This document shows, piece by piece, positions 11,789 through 26,481 of a stretch of 64,000 nucleotides of DNA. Source of the DNA: Babylonia areolata. Lineage: Eukaryota; Mollusca; Gastropoda; Neogastropoda; Buccinidae. Within the stretch, counting starts at the first letter, position 1, and the number at the start of each line of letters is the position of its first letter. The position numbers and the translations under genes are program-made. The stretch covers positions 36,256,300-36,320,299 of the forward strand of contig NC_134900.1 of NCBI RefSeq assembly GCF_041734735.1. The letters run 5' to 3'. A model generated the notes under the pieces. The model worked only from the letters and a program-made list of their open reading frames with translations, ran no database searches and had not been told where the DNA came from.

Positions 11789-11924
11789 CTCGGTTGTTGT
11801 TTTCTTTGTTTGTCTTTTTGTTGTTGTCGTTGTTGTTTTTTGCAATTTCCCCATAACTCGAATGTGTGCGTGCATATGGGAGATAAGATTCTCATATATT
11901 CATATTTTGCGATTTCTTTTTGTT

Positions 11925-12012
11925 GCAAAATATGGTGTACCTATTATAGTTCACAACCCCTTCAAATGGAGCTTTGGCCTGACTGAATAAAATTCTGATT
12001 CTCGGATTCTGT
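11925..12012 (+). repeat. Non-LTR retrotransposon 3' tail, (GATTCT)n end
   Basis: 'ctgactgaataaaattctg' followed by 'attct' repeats is an AATAAA signal joined to a short tandem repeat, the usual LINE or SINE 3' end. No coding part is present. Confidence 0.5.
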
Positions 12013-12017
12013 TTCTA

Positions 12018-12136
12018 TCCACCAAGCATGGCAGAACTGAATAATCTGGGTCCTGAAACTGAGTTCCACCGGGTATAACAAGGATGCTGATTTAGCATTT
12101 TACGAGGAACTCGGTGTCTGTTGAAATAATAATGAT
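12018..12136 (+). repeat. 115-bp direct repeat, copy 2
   Basis: Second copy of the unit at 11527-11646, about 93 percent identical by eye, same strand. Confidence 0.88.
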
Positions 12137-12987
12137 GATGATGATTAATATGAAAAAAAAACAACAAAAAACCCTGACCATCATATCAGTGAAAGATGAT
12201 AACGATACTCACTGTTTATGAGACGTCTGGATGAACTTTGGGCATACAGGTTGAACTTTTGTTTTGAAAAGAATGAATGAGTTTTGTTTTGTTTTTTTTA
12301 ATGAATAAAAAAACTATATAAAAAAAAAGGAAGGAAAGAAAAAAAAAAGAGCACCACCAACCATCACCAAGACTGAAACAACTATAAAAACCTCAGTGCA
12401 GTTTGGACTGATCAGGTTAAAGATAAACTTTTTCTTAAGAAATAAAGAAAAGAAAAAAAAAGATGAAACATTAAAAGAAGATGCTGAAGCATGAGCGACA
12501 TGCCAGATATATGCAAAAGAAACTATATATATCATACGTAAACAACTAAACAAACAAAAATTGAGAACTGTGGAATTTTAGGCTTTAATACGTAAAAATC
12601 TAATTCTTATTCAGTCAAGACTTGCTTGCAAAAGCACTTTCACTTTTAATGAACACTATAGTGGGCACAACAGCCGAATTGTTACGGTGCTGGACCGTGG
12701 CTTCAGCAGTATGACCATGTAAGTTTTTTCACCTGGAAGTTGCGCATTGCCTCACTCATGCCACTCTGGGCTTCCCATTCCACTTTCAGTTTTCTGTATG
12801 AGGTTCATTGTGAGTCCGTTAGAATCATGGCACGTTGGTTTCCAGACACATGGATAGATGATAGCCACTGGAGAGCATGTGTCACACTCAGCAGTCAGCG
12901 AACCCGCGCACCGCCGCGGGCCGGCTCACCGCCGTCGGCCGGCGACATCAGTGAACAAACTGACACACTGACACGGCAACTGAGCAT
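12137..12987. other. Intergenic with one tRNA-like SINE head relic
   Basis: Mostly A-rich DNA. Bases 12664-12716 ('gcacaacagccgaattg' and 'ttacggtgctgg') look like a decayed SINE-A head. A GC-rich patch at 12900-12950 has no open structure worth calling. Confidence 0.45.
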
Positions 12988-12989
12988 GC

Positions 12990-13117
12990 AAATGCACACA
13001 CACACACACACACACACTGACACACACACACACCACCGGCATACACTACACTGACACACACACCGTGACACACACACTGACACACCACACACACACACAA
13101 ACCCACCACTGAATCAC

Positions 13118-13170
<53 letters not shown>
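12990..13170. repeat. (CA)n/(CACTGA)n microsatellite
   Basis: CA-rich tract with TGACACAC interruptions, ending in a pure CA run of about 50 bp. Confidence 0.93.
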
Positions 13171-13173
<3 letters not shown>

Positions 13174-13635
13174 GTCACGTGCGTGCGCACATGTGCAAAA
13201 GTATACCCATGGCCGGTTTGCGCTTCGGTTTTGACATGCAGCCTACATGTAAGAGTTCAGTTTGCGCGCTGTAATGAGAGTGACAAGTCACAAGTTCTTT
13301 TTACCAAAACACTGAACAGACCCTTGATGTGCGTATAACCCTAACACTTTGTTTTATGAGCAAAGTTCGAATTTCTTTTCATGCTCTATCTTTAACTAAT
13401 TCCTTGTTAACTTAGCGGAAAATTGCCATTGTCAATGAATCAGGATTTGGTCCGAATGTTTAAGAAACTTTTGATTCACAGCTTGACTGACTTAGAATCT
13501 AAAATACGCTTCCTATAGGCTACATTTCAGACATTTTTAACACCTGTGGTAGAAATAGGGCTTACGATGGATTTCTACACTTTTTGACTAACACCACCAT
13601 ACCAAAACAAAAATAGGTCGTCCTATACAGGACGT
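13171..13635. other. Methyltransferase 3' flank
   Basis: AT-rich DNA directly downstream (on minus) of the methyltransferase stop, so probably 3' UTR and flank. I saw no unambiguous AATAAA signal. Confidence 0.4.
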
Positions 13636-18061
<4,426 letters not shown>

Positions 18062-18374
18062 CTGTCAGCGGGAAGAAAATTCTATTTTGTTCAGCTGACA
18101 CAAAATCTGATATCGCTAATTCAATCAAATTTCGTTCAAAAAACTCAAACATGATTCCAAGCAAATGCTACAAGCTTAGTGCTTCCCATCACTTTCCCCA
18201 CTGGGTGAAGAAAAATGAGTAGATTAAAGAAAAACAAACAAACAAACACACCAAAACCCCAGAAAGTTCTGTCCAGCGTGGTTTTGATAAGAACGAGTAC
18301 TGCATGCGTATTTGTCGTTGTCTGCCAATGATGTCTCAACCGTAAAGGATTCCAAGCATGATATGACCCGCCCC

Positions 18375-18860
18375 TAAACCCTTATGAGAAAGAACAGTCT
18401 CCATGGGCTTCTGAGCAACACCCACCCCTCAAAGTTTGGTCCGTACGGAAAAGTTTCTGAGCACAATCTGACCCTAAAGTGTGTTTGTTTTTTTTCTCTC
18501 TTTTTTATTATTTTTAATAAACATAAACTGTCCCTCGAGGCTTCTGGGTAAGACCTCAGTCTCGCTACAATTTCTCGGTCAGCATGAACCGTCCAAAACG
18601 CTTCTGAGTACGATCTGTTCCTGAGCATGACCCGTCTCTAACCGTCCACGCGCCTTGAGCATGACACGTCCCCAAAGGCTTCTGAGCACAGTCTGTCCTT
18701 AAAGGTTTCTGGGCATGGTAGTGGCTAAACGCTCCTGAGCATAATAGGTCACCAAAAAGCTTCTCAGTGAGCATGAACCGTCTATACAGACACCCAAGCA
18801 TGGCGCGCCCCTGAAGAATTCTGAGCATGATCTGTCCGAAAGGCTTCTGGGCATCAGTGA
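18375..18860. repeat. Degenerate tandem array, about 30-bp unit
   Basis: Units of the form 'ggcttctgagcacaatctg' with 'aaccgtcc' recur about fifteen times with heavy divergence, an old minisatellite upstream of methyltransferase exon A. Confidence 0.6.
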
Positions 18861-18883
18861 AAGCTCAGTCTATTTTTTCTTAA

Positions 18884-18975
18884 ATCAGCAAACGTCTCTT
18901 TAACGGCCTCGGGTAGTTCGCTGACGTACGACAAACCGAACTCTCGTAAACGAGGTCAGAGTTGTAAATTATCGT
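18884..18975 (-). other. Short coding-like stretch, unassigned
   Basis: One minus frame reads EFGLSYVSELPEAVKETFAD, then LRKN, in a balanced helix-like composition. A weak acceptor-like AG precedes it, but no usable GT donor follows and the frame ends at a stop. It could be a terminal exon of an upstream gene or an exon relic. I do not recognise it. Confidence 0.22.
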
Positions 18976-19677
18976 GAATAGAACACCAGTGTCGGCTGCA
19001 TGACCATTTTCCTCCTTGAAATAGTCAAAGGTAAACATTGCCTGTAGACAGTTCGGCTCTGCGCTTTTCCAATCCCGGCTTGCGGCACAGAGATAAAGAA
19101 AAGGTACACAGAGAAAAACAAATAAATAAAACACGCAGACACAGACATACAGACACACGGAGCATGACTGAGATCCCATGCAGGTATCTGTGGGACTGAC
19201 ACGTGACAGCAAACTTGCACAATAATTTTATTGGTGAACTGTCGTATTTTGGTAGGCCTATCCTGAAATCAGGGATCTGTTTCACGATAATTTTCGTGCG
19301 CATAAATGAAACGATGGTATCACTGATAAGCTGATGTTGTAAACTATTCTCAATCGTTCAGTTTTGACTCTATTTTGAGGATTACTGGACTCAATGTTGA
19401 TACAAATTCAGTCGTTAAAACTAACGTGCTACCATCGTGCTTGGTCCGAACTGAAAAATCGTCTGCAGTATCGCGTTCATTTAGTCTCAGTGTGCCAATA
19501 TGAGCCGCGAGAGTGTGTAATAATAATAATTGTCATCATCATGGAAAGCTTCAGATATCTATTTTACGTGTCGCTAACAAGTTAAGATATTGTTCTCACT
19601 CTCTCTAACTTCGAAGAGTTAAGCCAGCACGCACACCACCCAACCTAAATTCGCATAAAACTGCACACATCCAGTTA
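18976..19677. other. Intergenic, nothing recognised
   Basis: Unremarkable sequence. The missing first exon of the methyltransferase was searched for here without success. Confidence 0.4.
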
Positions 19678-20349
19678 GGCCGTGGTTATACTGAACCGTG
19701 CCAAACGCGCCGCACGTTTTGCGGCGCAAATTGCGCGTTCGGTTTCAGGAAAATCCTTCTCTGGGCTTACTGGGGACGGGTGAATGTGGTTATGCTGAGC
19801 CGTCTTGGACCCGTAAATTTTACGCCGCGTTTTGCACGGTCGTGCAAACCGAGCGCACGCGGCCGCACGGGTGAAAAGGGACTAAACTCGTGCTTGATTT
19901 TTTGGTTAAATAACGACACTTCCTTTCCAACATGGACGACGAGAGGTTGATCGCTGCAGTGAGGATTCGAACTTTTATCTATAACAAAGACGACAAGAAC
20001 CACTGGTTTCATTCTAAAATACGCCACGAATTTCTCTTCATCACTCCATAGCTGGGGCATAAGATGATGATATGCGCCATGAAGGTGTCGCACTTTGTTG
20101 ATGGGATGAACGGCAAATCGACGATTTCTTCTGCCCAATTGTTTTTTTCTCCACCACCACCACAAAAGCAGCTTCTTCTTTCTCGTTAGCGCCATTTTCT
20201 CATATGTATGTGCCTGTTTCCGCGGGTATTGCATCAGCGCAAGCAAAACCTGCGGCGTGTGTGGTACGGTTCAGCATAACCACATGCGCCGCTTAATTTG
20301 CGCCGTAAAACGTGCGGCGTGTGTTGCACGGTTCAGTATAACCACGGCC
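19678..20349 (-). mobile_element. Non-autonomous PIF/Harbinger element with nested terminal repeats
   Basis: Ends are inverted repeats of at least 24 bp ('ggccgtggttatactgaacc' and its complement) flanked on both sides by TTA (19675-19677 and 20350-20352), the 3-bp target duplication of Harbinger. A second, inner pair ('tgtggttatgctgagccgt', about 19788 and 20263-20283) lies inside. Between them the minus strand (about 20190-19965) encodes RRFAVHPINKVRHLHGAY and DEEKFVAYFRMKP, the N-terminus of Harbinger nucleases. The catalytic domain is absent, so the copy cannot move by itself. Confidence 0.85.
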
Positions 20350-20530
20350 TTAGCCTGCTTTACTGACCTTCCATGTTTGCACAGCAATACTTCGCCGTCT
20401 GAAGACAGGCCTAAATACCCGGCAGATCGCCTACTTTTCAATGTTGTCAAAATGCAGAATGTGCAAATACTTCATAACACAGTCAGATTAACACGTTAAC
20501 GAACGGGTGGGACGAAAAATATACCGGTGT

Positions 20531-20870
20531 AGCATCCCAGACTGTCCCCCACCCAGGAAACATCCCGGGGGACAAATTGACCGCTGGAAATGTCCTCCGG
20601 GGACTTTCTCACCGTTCATAATGTCCCATGCGGACATTTTCAGGGGCCAAAATGTCCCCCCTTTTGCGTTTTAGCCTCGTTTTGAAATGTCCCCTCTGCC
20701 GAAAATGCCCCCTCCCCCCCCCCTCCTATACTGACTCCCCCTCCATCTTCACGCCCCCAGCTTTTCTCCAACAGAACATTTGTTACATCAGCGTGCGCGC
20801 GTGTGTGTGTGCACCCATATGTATGAGTCTGTACCTATATTGGTATAGGTCGTGTGCGTGTGTGCAGGCG

Positions 20871-20915
<45 letters not shown>

Positions 20916-21270
20916 CTGTGTGCAAATGTGTGTAACCGTATATTGGTGTAGGTCGTGTCAGCAGTCAAAACATGGTCCTCTATCTCTGAAGTATACCAAC
21001 CATCACATCAAGAACAGTGGAAGCTGTTAAATATATATATATGGTGAATAGTTTGGCAAGGGGGGCGTTACGGCCGGGATAGATGGGGAGGACATTTTCA
21101 GGGTAAGGGGAACATTTCAGAACAAGGCTAAATCCAAGAAAGGGGACATTTTGGCCGCTAAAAATGTCCACAGGGGACGTTATGAACGGTGAGAAAGTCC
21201 CCGGGGGACATTTCCAGCGGTCAATTTGTCCCCCGGCGACGTTTCCAGGTGGGGGACAATCTGGGATACT
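20531..21270. mobile_element. Foldback DNA element with long inverted ends
   Basis: The first about 190 bp ('gcatcccagactgtccccc' onward) recur inverted as the last about 190 bp, around a 360-bp centre containing a (TG)n tract. 'ataccgg' occurs directly on both sides (20521, 21271) and may be part of a target duplication of 7-10 bp, which with the long ends suggests a Mutator-like origin. No transposase remains. Confidence 0.75.
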
Positions 21271-22017
21271 ATACCGGGTCACACCCAGTCACCTCTCGTT
21301 CATGGGACTGCACACAAATGACACACAGCGTGCGCCGCGCGCGTGAACTTTGTCGGGGTTTTGGGTGAAGGTCGTTGAACTTCACATCAGTTCATTCATT
21401 TGCCTTGTTCGTGTTTCTGACATTGTCGGTTTCAGTCGTTAATATTATTATTGGATACCATAGTTTTATGATATTATTGTCATATCTTTTTTTTCTTCTG
21501 TGTTTGTCTTCAGTTCCAGTTTCAAAGCGCGTCTGACTGATTCACACACGCTTGAAAAAGTGTGTGTGTGTGTGCGTGTGTGTGTGTGTGCGTGTGTGTG
21601 CGTGTGTGTGTGTTTACATGAGAGTGCATCAGTAGTACGCGCACTGGTGTTGTGTGTGGTGTTGGCTGCCAAGTCCATAGAAGAATGTATTTCTGCATAA
21701 ATAGCCTGGCCTATAAAAAATCAGTGCGAGGTGGAATGCGGGTGGTGGTGACGGAGTTGGGGCAGGAGGTGGCACACAGGTGATGACGGCGGGGAATATT
21801 TTCTGTCGTTCATCTCTCGTTACCAACTGTATCTGTTAAGTACATCGCTGTCACCAAGATTGTGGCATTATCGCGACGGGTGGGGGGTGTGCGCAGCTTA
21901 GCAGGTTCACTGTTTGGATGTTAATTTTTTTTTTTTTTTTTTTTTTAAGATCTCAGGAGTTGGTGCTCTTACAATGTTTTCTTCCAGGTGGTTCCAGTCT
22001 CTTACTTTGCTTACTAG
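21271..22017. other. Intergenic with (TG)n tract
   Basis: A (GT)n/(GC)-interrupted tract at 21558-21612 and a poly-T run at 21928-21947. No gene supported. Confidence 0.5.
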
Positions 22018-22408
22018 ACGGGCGCAATAGCCGAGTGGTTAAAACGTTGGACTTTCAATCTGAGGGTCCGGGGTTCGAATCACGGTGACGGCGCCTGGTG
22101 GGTAAAGGGTGGAGATTTTTACGATCTCCCAGGTCAACATATGTGCAGACTTGCTAGTGCCTAAACCCCCTTCGTGTGTATACGCAAGCAGAAGATCAAA
22201 TACGCACGTTAAAGATCCTGTAATCCATGTCAGTGTTCGGTGGGTTATGGAAACAAGGACATACCCAGCATGCACACCCCCGAAAGCGGAGTATGGTTGC
22301 CTACATGGCGGGGTAAAAACGGTCATACACGTAAAAGCCCACTCGTGTATATGCGAGTGAACGTGGGAGTTGTAGCCCGCGAACGAAGAAGAAGAAGAAG
22401 AAGAAGCT
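22018..22408 (+). repeat. SINE-A, full-length reference copy
   Basis: The tRNA-like head has box A 'atagccgagtggttaaaac' and box B 'gggttcgaatcac', followed by a conserved body ('gatctcccaggtcaacata', 'gatcctgtaatccatgtca', 'aacggtcatacacgtaaa') and a (GAA)n tail. 'gcttac' occurs just left (22009) and right (22407) and may be the target duplication. RNA polymerase III transcription from the head is known for such elements. Confidence 0.9.
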
Positions 22409-22931
22409 TACAAAAAAACCAAAAAAACAAACAAAAAAACAAAAAAAAGAGAGGCAAGTCCTTCAAGACTCACTTGTGATAAATTAAGTCCCCTAGCATT
22501 AATTACAGAGTAATTTCCCTTTTTTTTAGTATTTGCACCAAAACGTTTGCAAAATAAACAAAAATTTCATGCTTAGCGAAAGAAGTTCCTGTTTGAACAA
22601 AAAAATGATAATAATGACTCCTCTTGTTGTTGTGTCAGAATAAGAGGTCAAAGTGCTAAGTTTAGAGAATACAAAAAATATAAATATAACAGTAAATGCA
22701 GTTTGCATATAATTAGGCTTCTTTTTTTTTTGTGCCCATCCCAGAGGTGCAATATTGTTTTAAACAAGATGACTGGAAAGAACTGAATTTTTCCTATTTT
22801 TATGCCAAATTTGGTGTCAACTGACAAAGTATTTGCAGAGAAAATGTCAATGTTAAAGTTTACCATAGACACACGGACACACAGACAACCGAACACCGGG
22901 TTAAAACATACTCACTTTGTTTACACAAGTG
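22409..22931. other. Intergenic, A/T-rich
   Basis: A-rich run after the SINE, then unremarkable DNA. Confidence 0.4.
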
Positions 22932-23163
22932 AGTCAAAAATGGTCATACACGTAAAATACTACATTTCTGTATATGTGTGCATTACTGAAACCTTATTGA
23001 ATGACAAAGGAAACGAATGATGAGCACCCGATAGCAGCTGTCCGTTGACTGCACCCAGGTAGGTAGCCTGTTGTGCAAACGACTCCATGTTTGTAAAGGA
23101 TATAGAGCTTGGTCTCTGACTGACGAAAGGCGTTATATAAGTATCCATATCATCATCGTCATT
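22932..23163 (+). repeat. SINE-A long variant, 3' part only
   Basis: Starts at 'tggtcatacacgtaaaat' and ends 'tataagtatccatatc' plus (ATC)n; matches the 3' region of 7332-7862. Confidence 0.8.
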
Positions 23164-23272
23164 GGGAGGGAGCAGGTTTGATCCCCATCTCAGACAAATA
23201 ACACATGGCTTGTGAGAAAAAATCTTTCTGTGGGTTGAACCCTCCTCATGCAATGGTGCAGTCATGGGTTAA

Positions 23273-23496
23273 CTCACTCAGTACGGCCAGTCCTCTCTTC
23301 TCCTCAACACAGACCCCTCGGATGTCCAGTGGGTGTCTCAATGACGCAACCTTTAGCTTCCATCGTCAGAATTGTGGTATTCTTTGTCAACACTCACCTC
23401 TTCAGTATAAGAGCCTTCCGCTTGCAATATTTTGATGGTGGTAATTGGGGTGAAACGCTGTTAACGTCGTCTCTTTCGCCGTTCGTATGGAGAGAG
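23273..23496 (+). mobile_element. TTAA-flanked MITE, copy 1 of 3
   Basis: Bordered by TTAA on both sides (23269-23272, 23497-23500). Ends 'ctcactcagtacggcc' and 'cgttcgtatggagagag' are imperfect inverted repeats. Copies of 219-224 bp lie at 40473-40691 (minus) and 41156-41379 (plus). TTAA target choice points to a piggyBac-type transposase in trans. Confidence 0.82.
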
Positions 23497-23639
23497 TTAA
23501 TTCTTCTGATGCACAGACTGGGGTGTTACTATATATATTTTTTTTTTCCAATCTATGTAATCTAACAGTTATAATAAATTCATTCATTAAGGAAATCTTT
23601 AAGCAATGGGTTATGTATGTCTAGAGTGGTGATGAAAAT

Positions 23640-23712
23640 GTAAACACACACACACACGCGCGCACATGCACACACACACACACCTGAGAGCACAGAAAAA
23701 CACACACACAAT
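23640..23712. repeat. (CA)n microsatellite
   Basis: CA runs with CG interruptions. Confidence 0.9.
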
Positions 23713-24180
23713 CATCAATGATAATAAGCAGAAAGTGTTGAACACACTCAAAGAGAAAACAAAGAAATCTGACAATGATGAAATGACTTCTTTATTGACT
23801 TCAAATGTTTAATCAAATTAATTAATAATCAAAAGAGGAAAACAAATTAGACAACATTTATATTTCGTATCCCTACCAATAAATAAACAATTAAATATAT
23901 AAGTGTGCAGACGAAAGTCAGATATTCAGACAGATGTAAGTTACCGGGTAATAAACAGATATGAACATACAACAAACACGTCTTAAGAATCATGTCATTA
24001 CAAACAATTCCCCACCTCTGAAAACAAATTATACTCTCACTGACAGTACTTATATTGAAGAATCTATCCCCAAAAAGCATGACAGAGGAGTAAGACATGA
24101 TCCACATCAATGGAACATTACTCTCAGCGGAGTAAAAACATGATAAAAGTATGAACAGGTTACCAAACTCCCTAACGATG
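23713..24180. other. Possible ACAD9 3' flank, nothing recognised
   Basis: Far downstream of the ACAD9 stop on the minus strand. 'ctttattgac' at 23790 gives AATAAAG on minus, but distance and repeats between make it a weak polyadenylation candidate. Confidence 0.3.
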
Positions 24181-24204
24181 AAAAGCGTGAATCACTGATC
24201 CTCT

Positions 24205-24239
24205 CTGGCTCTTCACATGGTGAAGTGTTAGCAGAAAGG

Positions 24240-24287
<48 letters not shown>

Positions 24288-24455
24288 CCTTTCTGTTTAC
24301 TCAACTCCCAAACCACCAATGTCAAAGATAACATTCACTGAAAATATGTTTCAACATCACATGGTGAAGTGTTAACAGAAAGGACACACACACACACACA
24401 TCAACTCCCAAATCACCAATGTCAAAGATAACATTCATTGTATATATGTTTCAAC
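24205..24455. repeat. Tandem duplication with (CA)n/(TA)n core
   Basis: Two copies of 'cacatggtgaagtgtta' + (CA)n + 'caactcccaaaccaccaat' + 'gtcaaagataacattca'. The first has an added (TA)n run. Confidence 0.88.
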
Positions 24456-24584
24456 AATCATACCTTGAGTTGATCAGCAGACACCTCTCTTGAAACAACA
24501 ATAAACAGATTTTAACCCACCCACCATGGCAAAGTGGTTCGTGTTGAAAATTGGGATGTCATAGCTTCAGTGCCAGTGGTTTAA

Positions 24585-24824
24585 CCCTTTCACCACCAAT
24601 GTCGCATTTCGACACCAGCTAGGTAAAGCACCCATGTCACTGAAATGCAACCAGATGATGGGCCTTTTGTGCATTAACCTAATGCTCTTAATTTTCAGTG
24701 GTAGGATAGGCCATTTTTTTTCTACACATCACAGGGGAAATCCCCAGCTATTCTTAGACACCCTCTTTTCTGGGGTTCTTACACAAGGTTAATTTGCACT
24801 CTAAACTGACTGGTGGTGAAAGGG
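24585..24824. mobile_element. piggyBac-like MITE
   Basis: 240 bp with perfect 14-bp terminal inverted repeats CCCTTTCACCACCA, bordered by TTAA on both sides (24581-24584, 24825-24828). The CCC-type termini and TTAA target are piggyBac hallmarks. There is no coding content. Confidence 0.88.
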
Positions 24825-25009
24825 TTAAATCTCACTGTGGGGTTTATCAGCCTGAAATACTTCATCCCACTGTTGTGGGCCAACATGGAAAAGTTACGGC
24901 TTTCCAGTCAAATGTTACCAACTTCATGGATGTGTCTTTGAGAGTGGCTGCAACTTCCTGGCAATACTGAAGGATTCCCTGCTTTAAATGTCTGACTTAC
25001 AACAGCGTG

Positions 25010-25425
25010 TATCAAAACTGAAAGCTAAAAGGGTTATTTTCAACAGAAAAAATCAAAACAGAAAGCTGAGAGGATGACTGACAACAGAATGTATCAAAAC
25101 AGAAAGCTGAGGGGATGACTGACAACAGAATGTATCAAAACAGAAAGCTGAGGGGATGACTGACAACAGAATGTATCAAAACAGAAAGTTGAGAGGATGA
25201 CTGACAACAGAATGTATCAAAACAGAAAGCTGAGGGGATGACTGACAACAGAATGTATCAAAACAGAAAGCTGTGGGGATGACTGACAACAGAATGTATC
25301 AAAACAGAAAGCTGAGGGGATGACTGACAACAGAATGTATCAAAACAGAAAGCTGTGGGGATGACTGACAACAGAATGTATCAAAACAGAAAGCTGAGGG
25401 GATGACTGACAACAGAAAGCAATGA
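25010..25425. repeat. 41-bp minisatellite, about ten units
   Basis: Unit 'aaaacagaaagctgagggga' + 'tgactgacaacagaatgtat' + c. It lies downstream of the ACAD9 stop, so it may fall in a long 3' UTR or just beyond it. Confidence 0.93.
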
Positions 25426-26380
25426 AATGGAAAGCGCAGAGGGAGTCCAGAACCAAAACAGACAGCAGCAATATCATCATCATCATTGTTCATGTTCATT
25501 GAAAAAAGAAAAAGGAAAAAAAAAAGAAAAAGAAAGAGAAACAGAATCCTGAGGTCATTAAGAAAACAGGACAGCAAATGCAACACAAACAAACAAAACA
25601 AAAATGTTTTTTATTTTTTAAAATTTTTTTTTCATCCAGTATCACGCAGCACAAGAAACAATGTTCTGCCAAAGTGAATGTGAGACAGACCCCCTGTCAA
25701 AAGGCAGCAATTCGTTCATTTTTTTCACACAGTGGTCATGGACAAAAGAAATATCACTTCCTTTTTCATCTACGGTGGTGTTCAGGGGCTGAAATATGAG
25801 AGGATAAGGGTTTGCCAACGAGAGAGGGGACTTAGAGAGAGAAAGGCGACAGGAGGAAGAGTACGTGACAGAGCGTAAAGACAGAACAGCGAATGAAGTC
25901 CAAGACAGACGGAAAAACAGAGACAGCGAGATTCGATGAATGTCAAGAAATGCTTTTGTTTTCTCAATACCATGTACCCATGGCTACTTGAACATTCCTG
26001 AAGAAGAGAGCTGAAAATTGAACATTCCTGAGGAAGAGAGCTGAAAATGAATGAAAATGTACATGTTCATACATAATTTTTACCTGTTGGAAAAATACAG
26101 TTCTACAAGTTCTCAGTGTCAAAAACGCTTTTTTCTGTGGGACAGACCTACTAAGTTTAAAATCTCTATGTGTACCATCAATGCAGAACCATACCATACA
26201 TACAGTTCTGATCTTACATACAAACAGCCCATTACATCCTGAGAATGGTTGCTGTAAGCATGCACACACACACACACACTAACACACAGACACACACATG
26301 ATGTAGGTGTCCATGGGCCACAATACAAGTCACATCATTTCCACCCCCTCCTATTCCGTCTCAGCTGTGTGTGCTGAGGA
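25426..26380 (-). other. ACAD9 3' UTR candidate region
   Basis: Directly follows the stop codon on the minus strand. Plus-strand 'tttatt' at about 25610 gives AATAAA on minus roughly 770 bp after the stop, a possible polyadenylation signal. A local 31-bp direct repeat ('cattcctgaagaagagagct') lies near 25995-26045. Confidence 0.35.
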
Positions 26381-26481
26381 TCACCAGTTGTGGGCAAGAG
26401 CATGTTCTGCAGCAAAGCCTCCATTCTTGAAGATGGTGTCGGCAATCTGACGGTAGTTCTCGTTCATGTTGCCTGTGCTTC
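26381..26481 (-). CDS. ACAD9: ACAD9 exon 18 (last)
   Basis: Residues to 648: [33 protein letters not shown], stop TGA at 26381-26383. Acceptor 'cccacacag'. Confidence 0.92.

Noticed and set aside
22018-22090. tRNA gene-like boxes A and B (also at 7332, 28765, 58589 and others)
   Set aside because: Heads continue into conserved SINE bodies with repeat tails and lack a closing acceptor stem, so they are SINEs.
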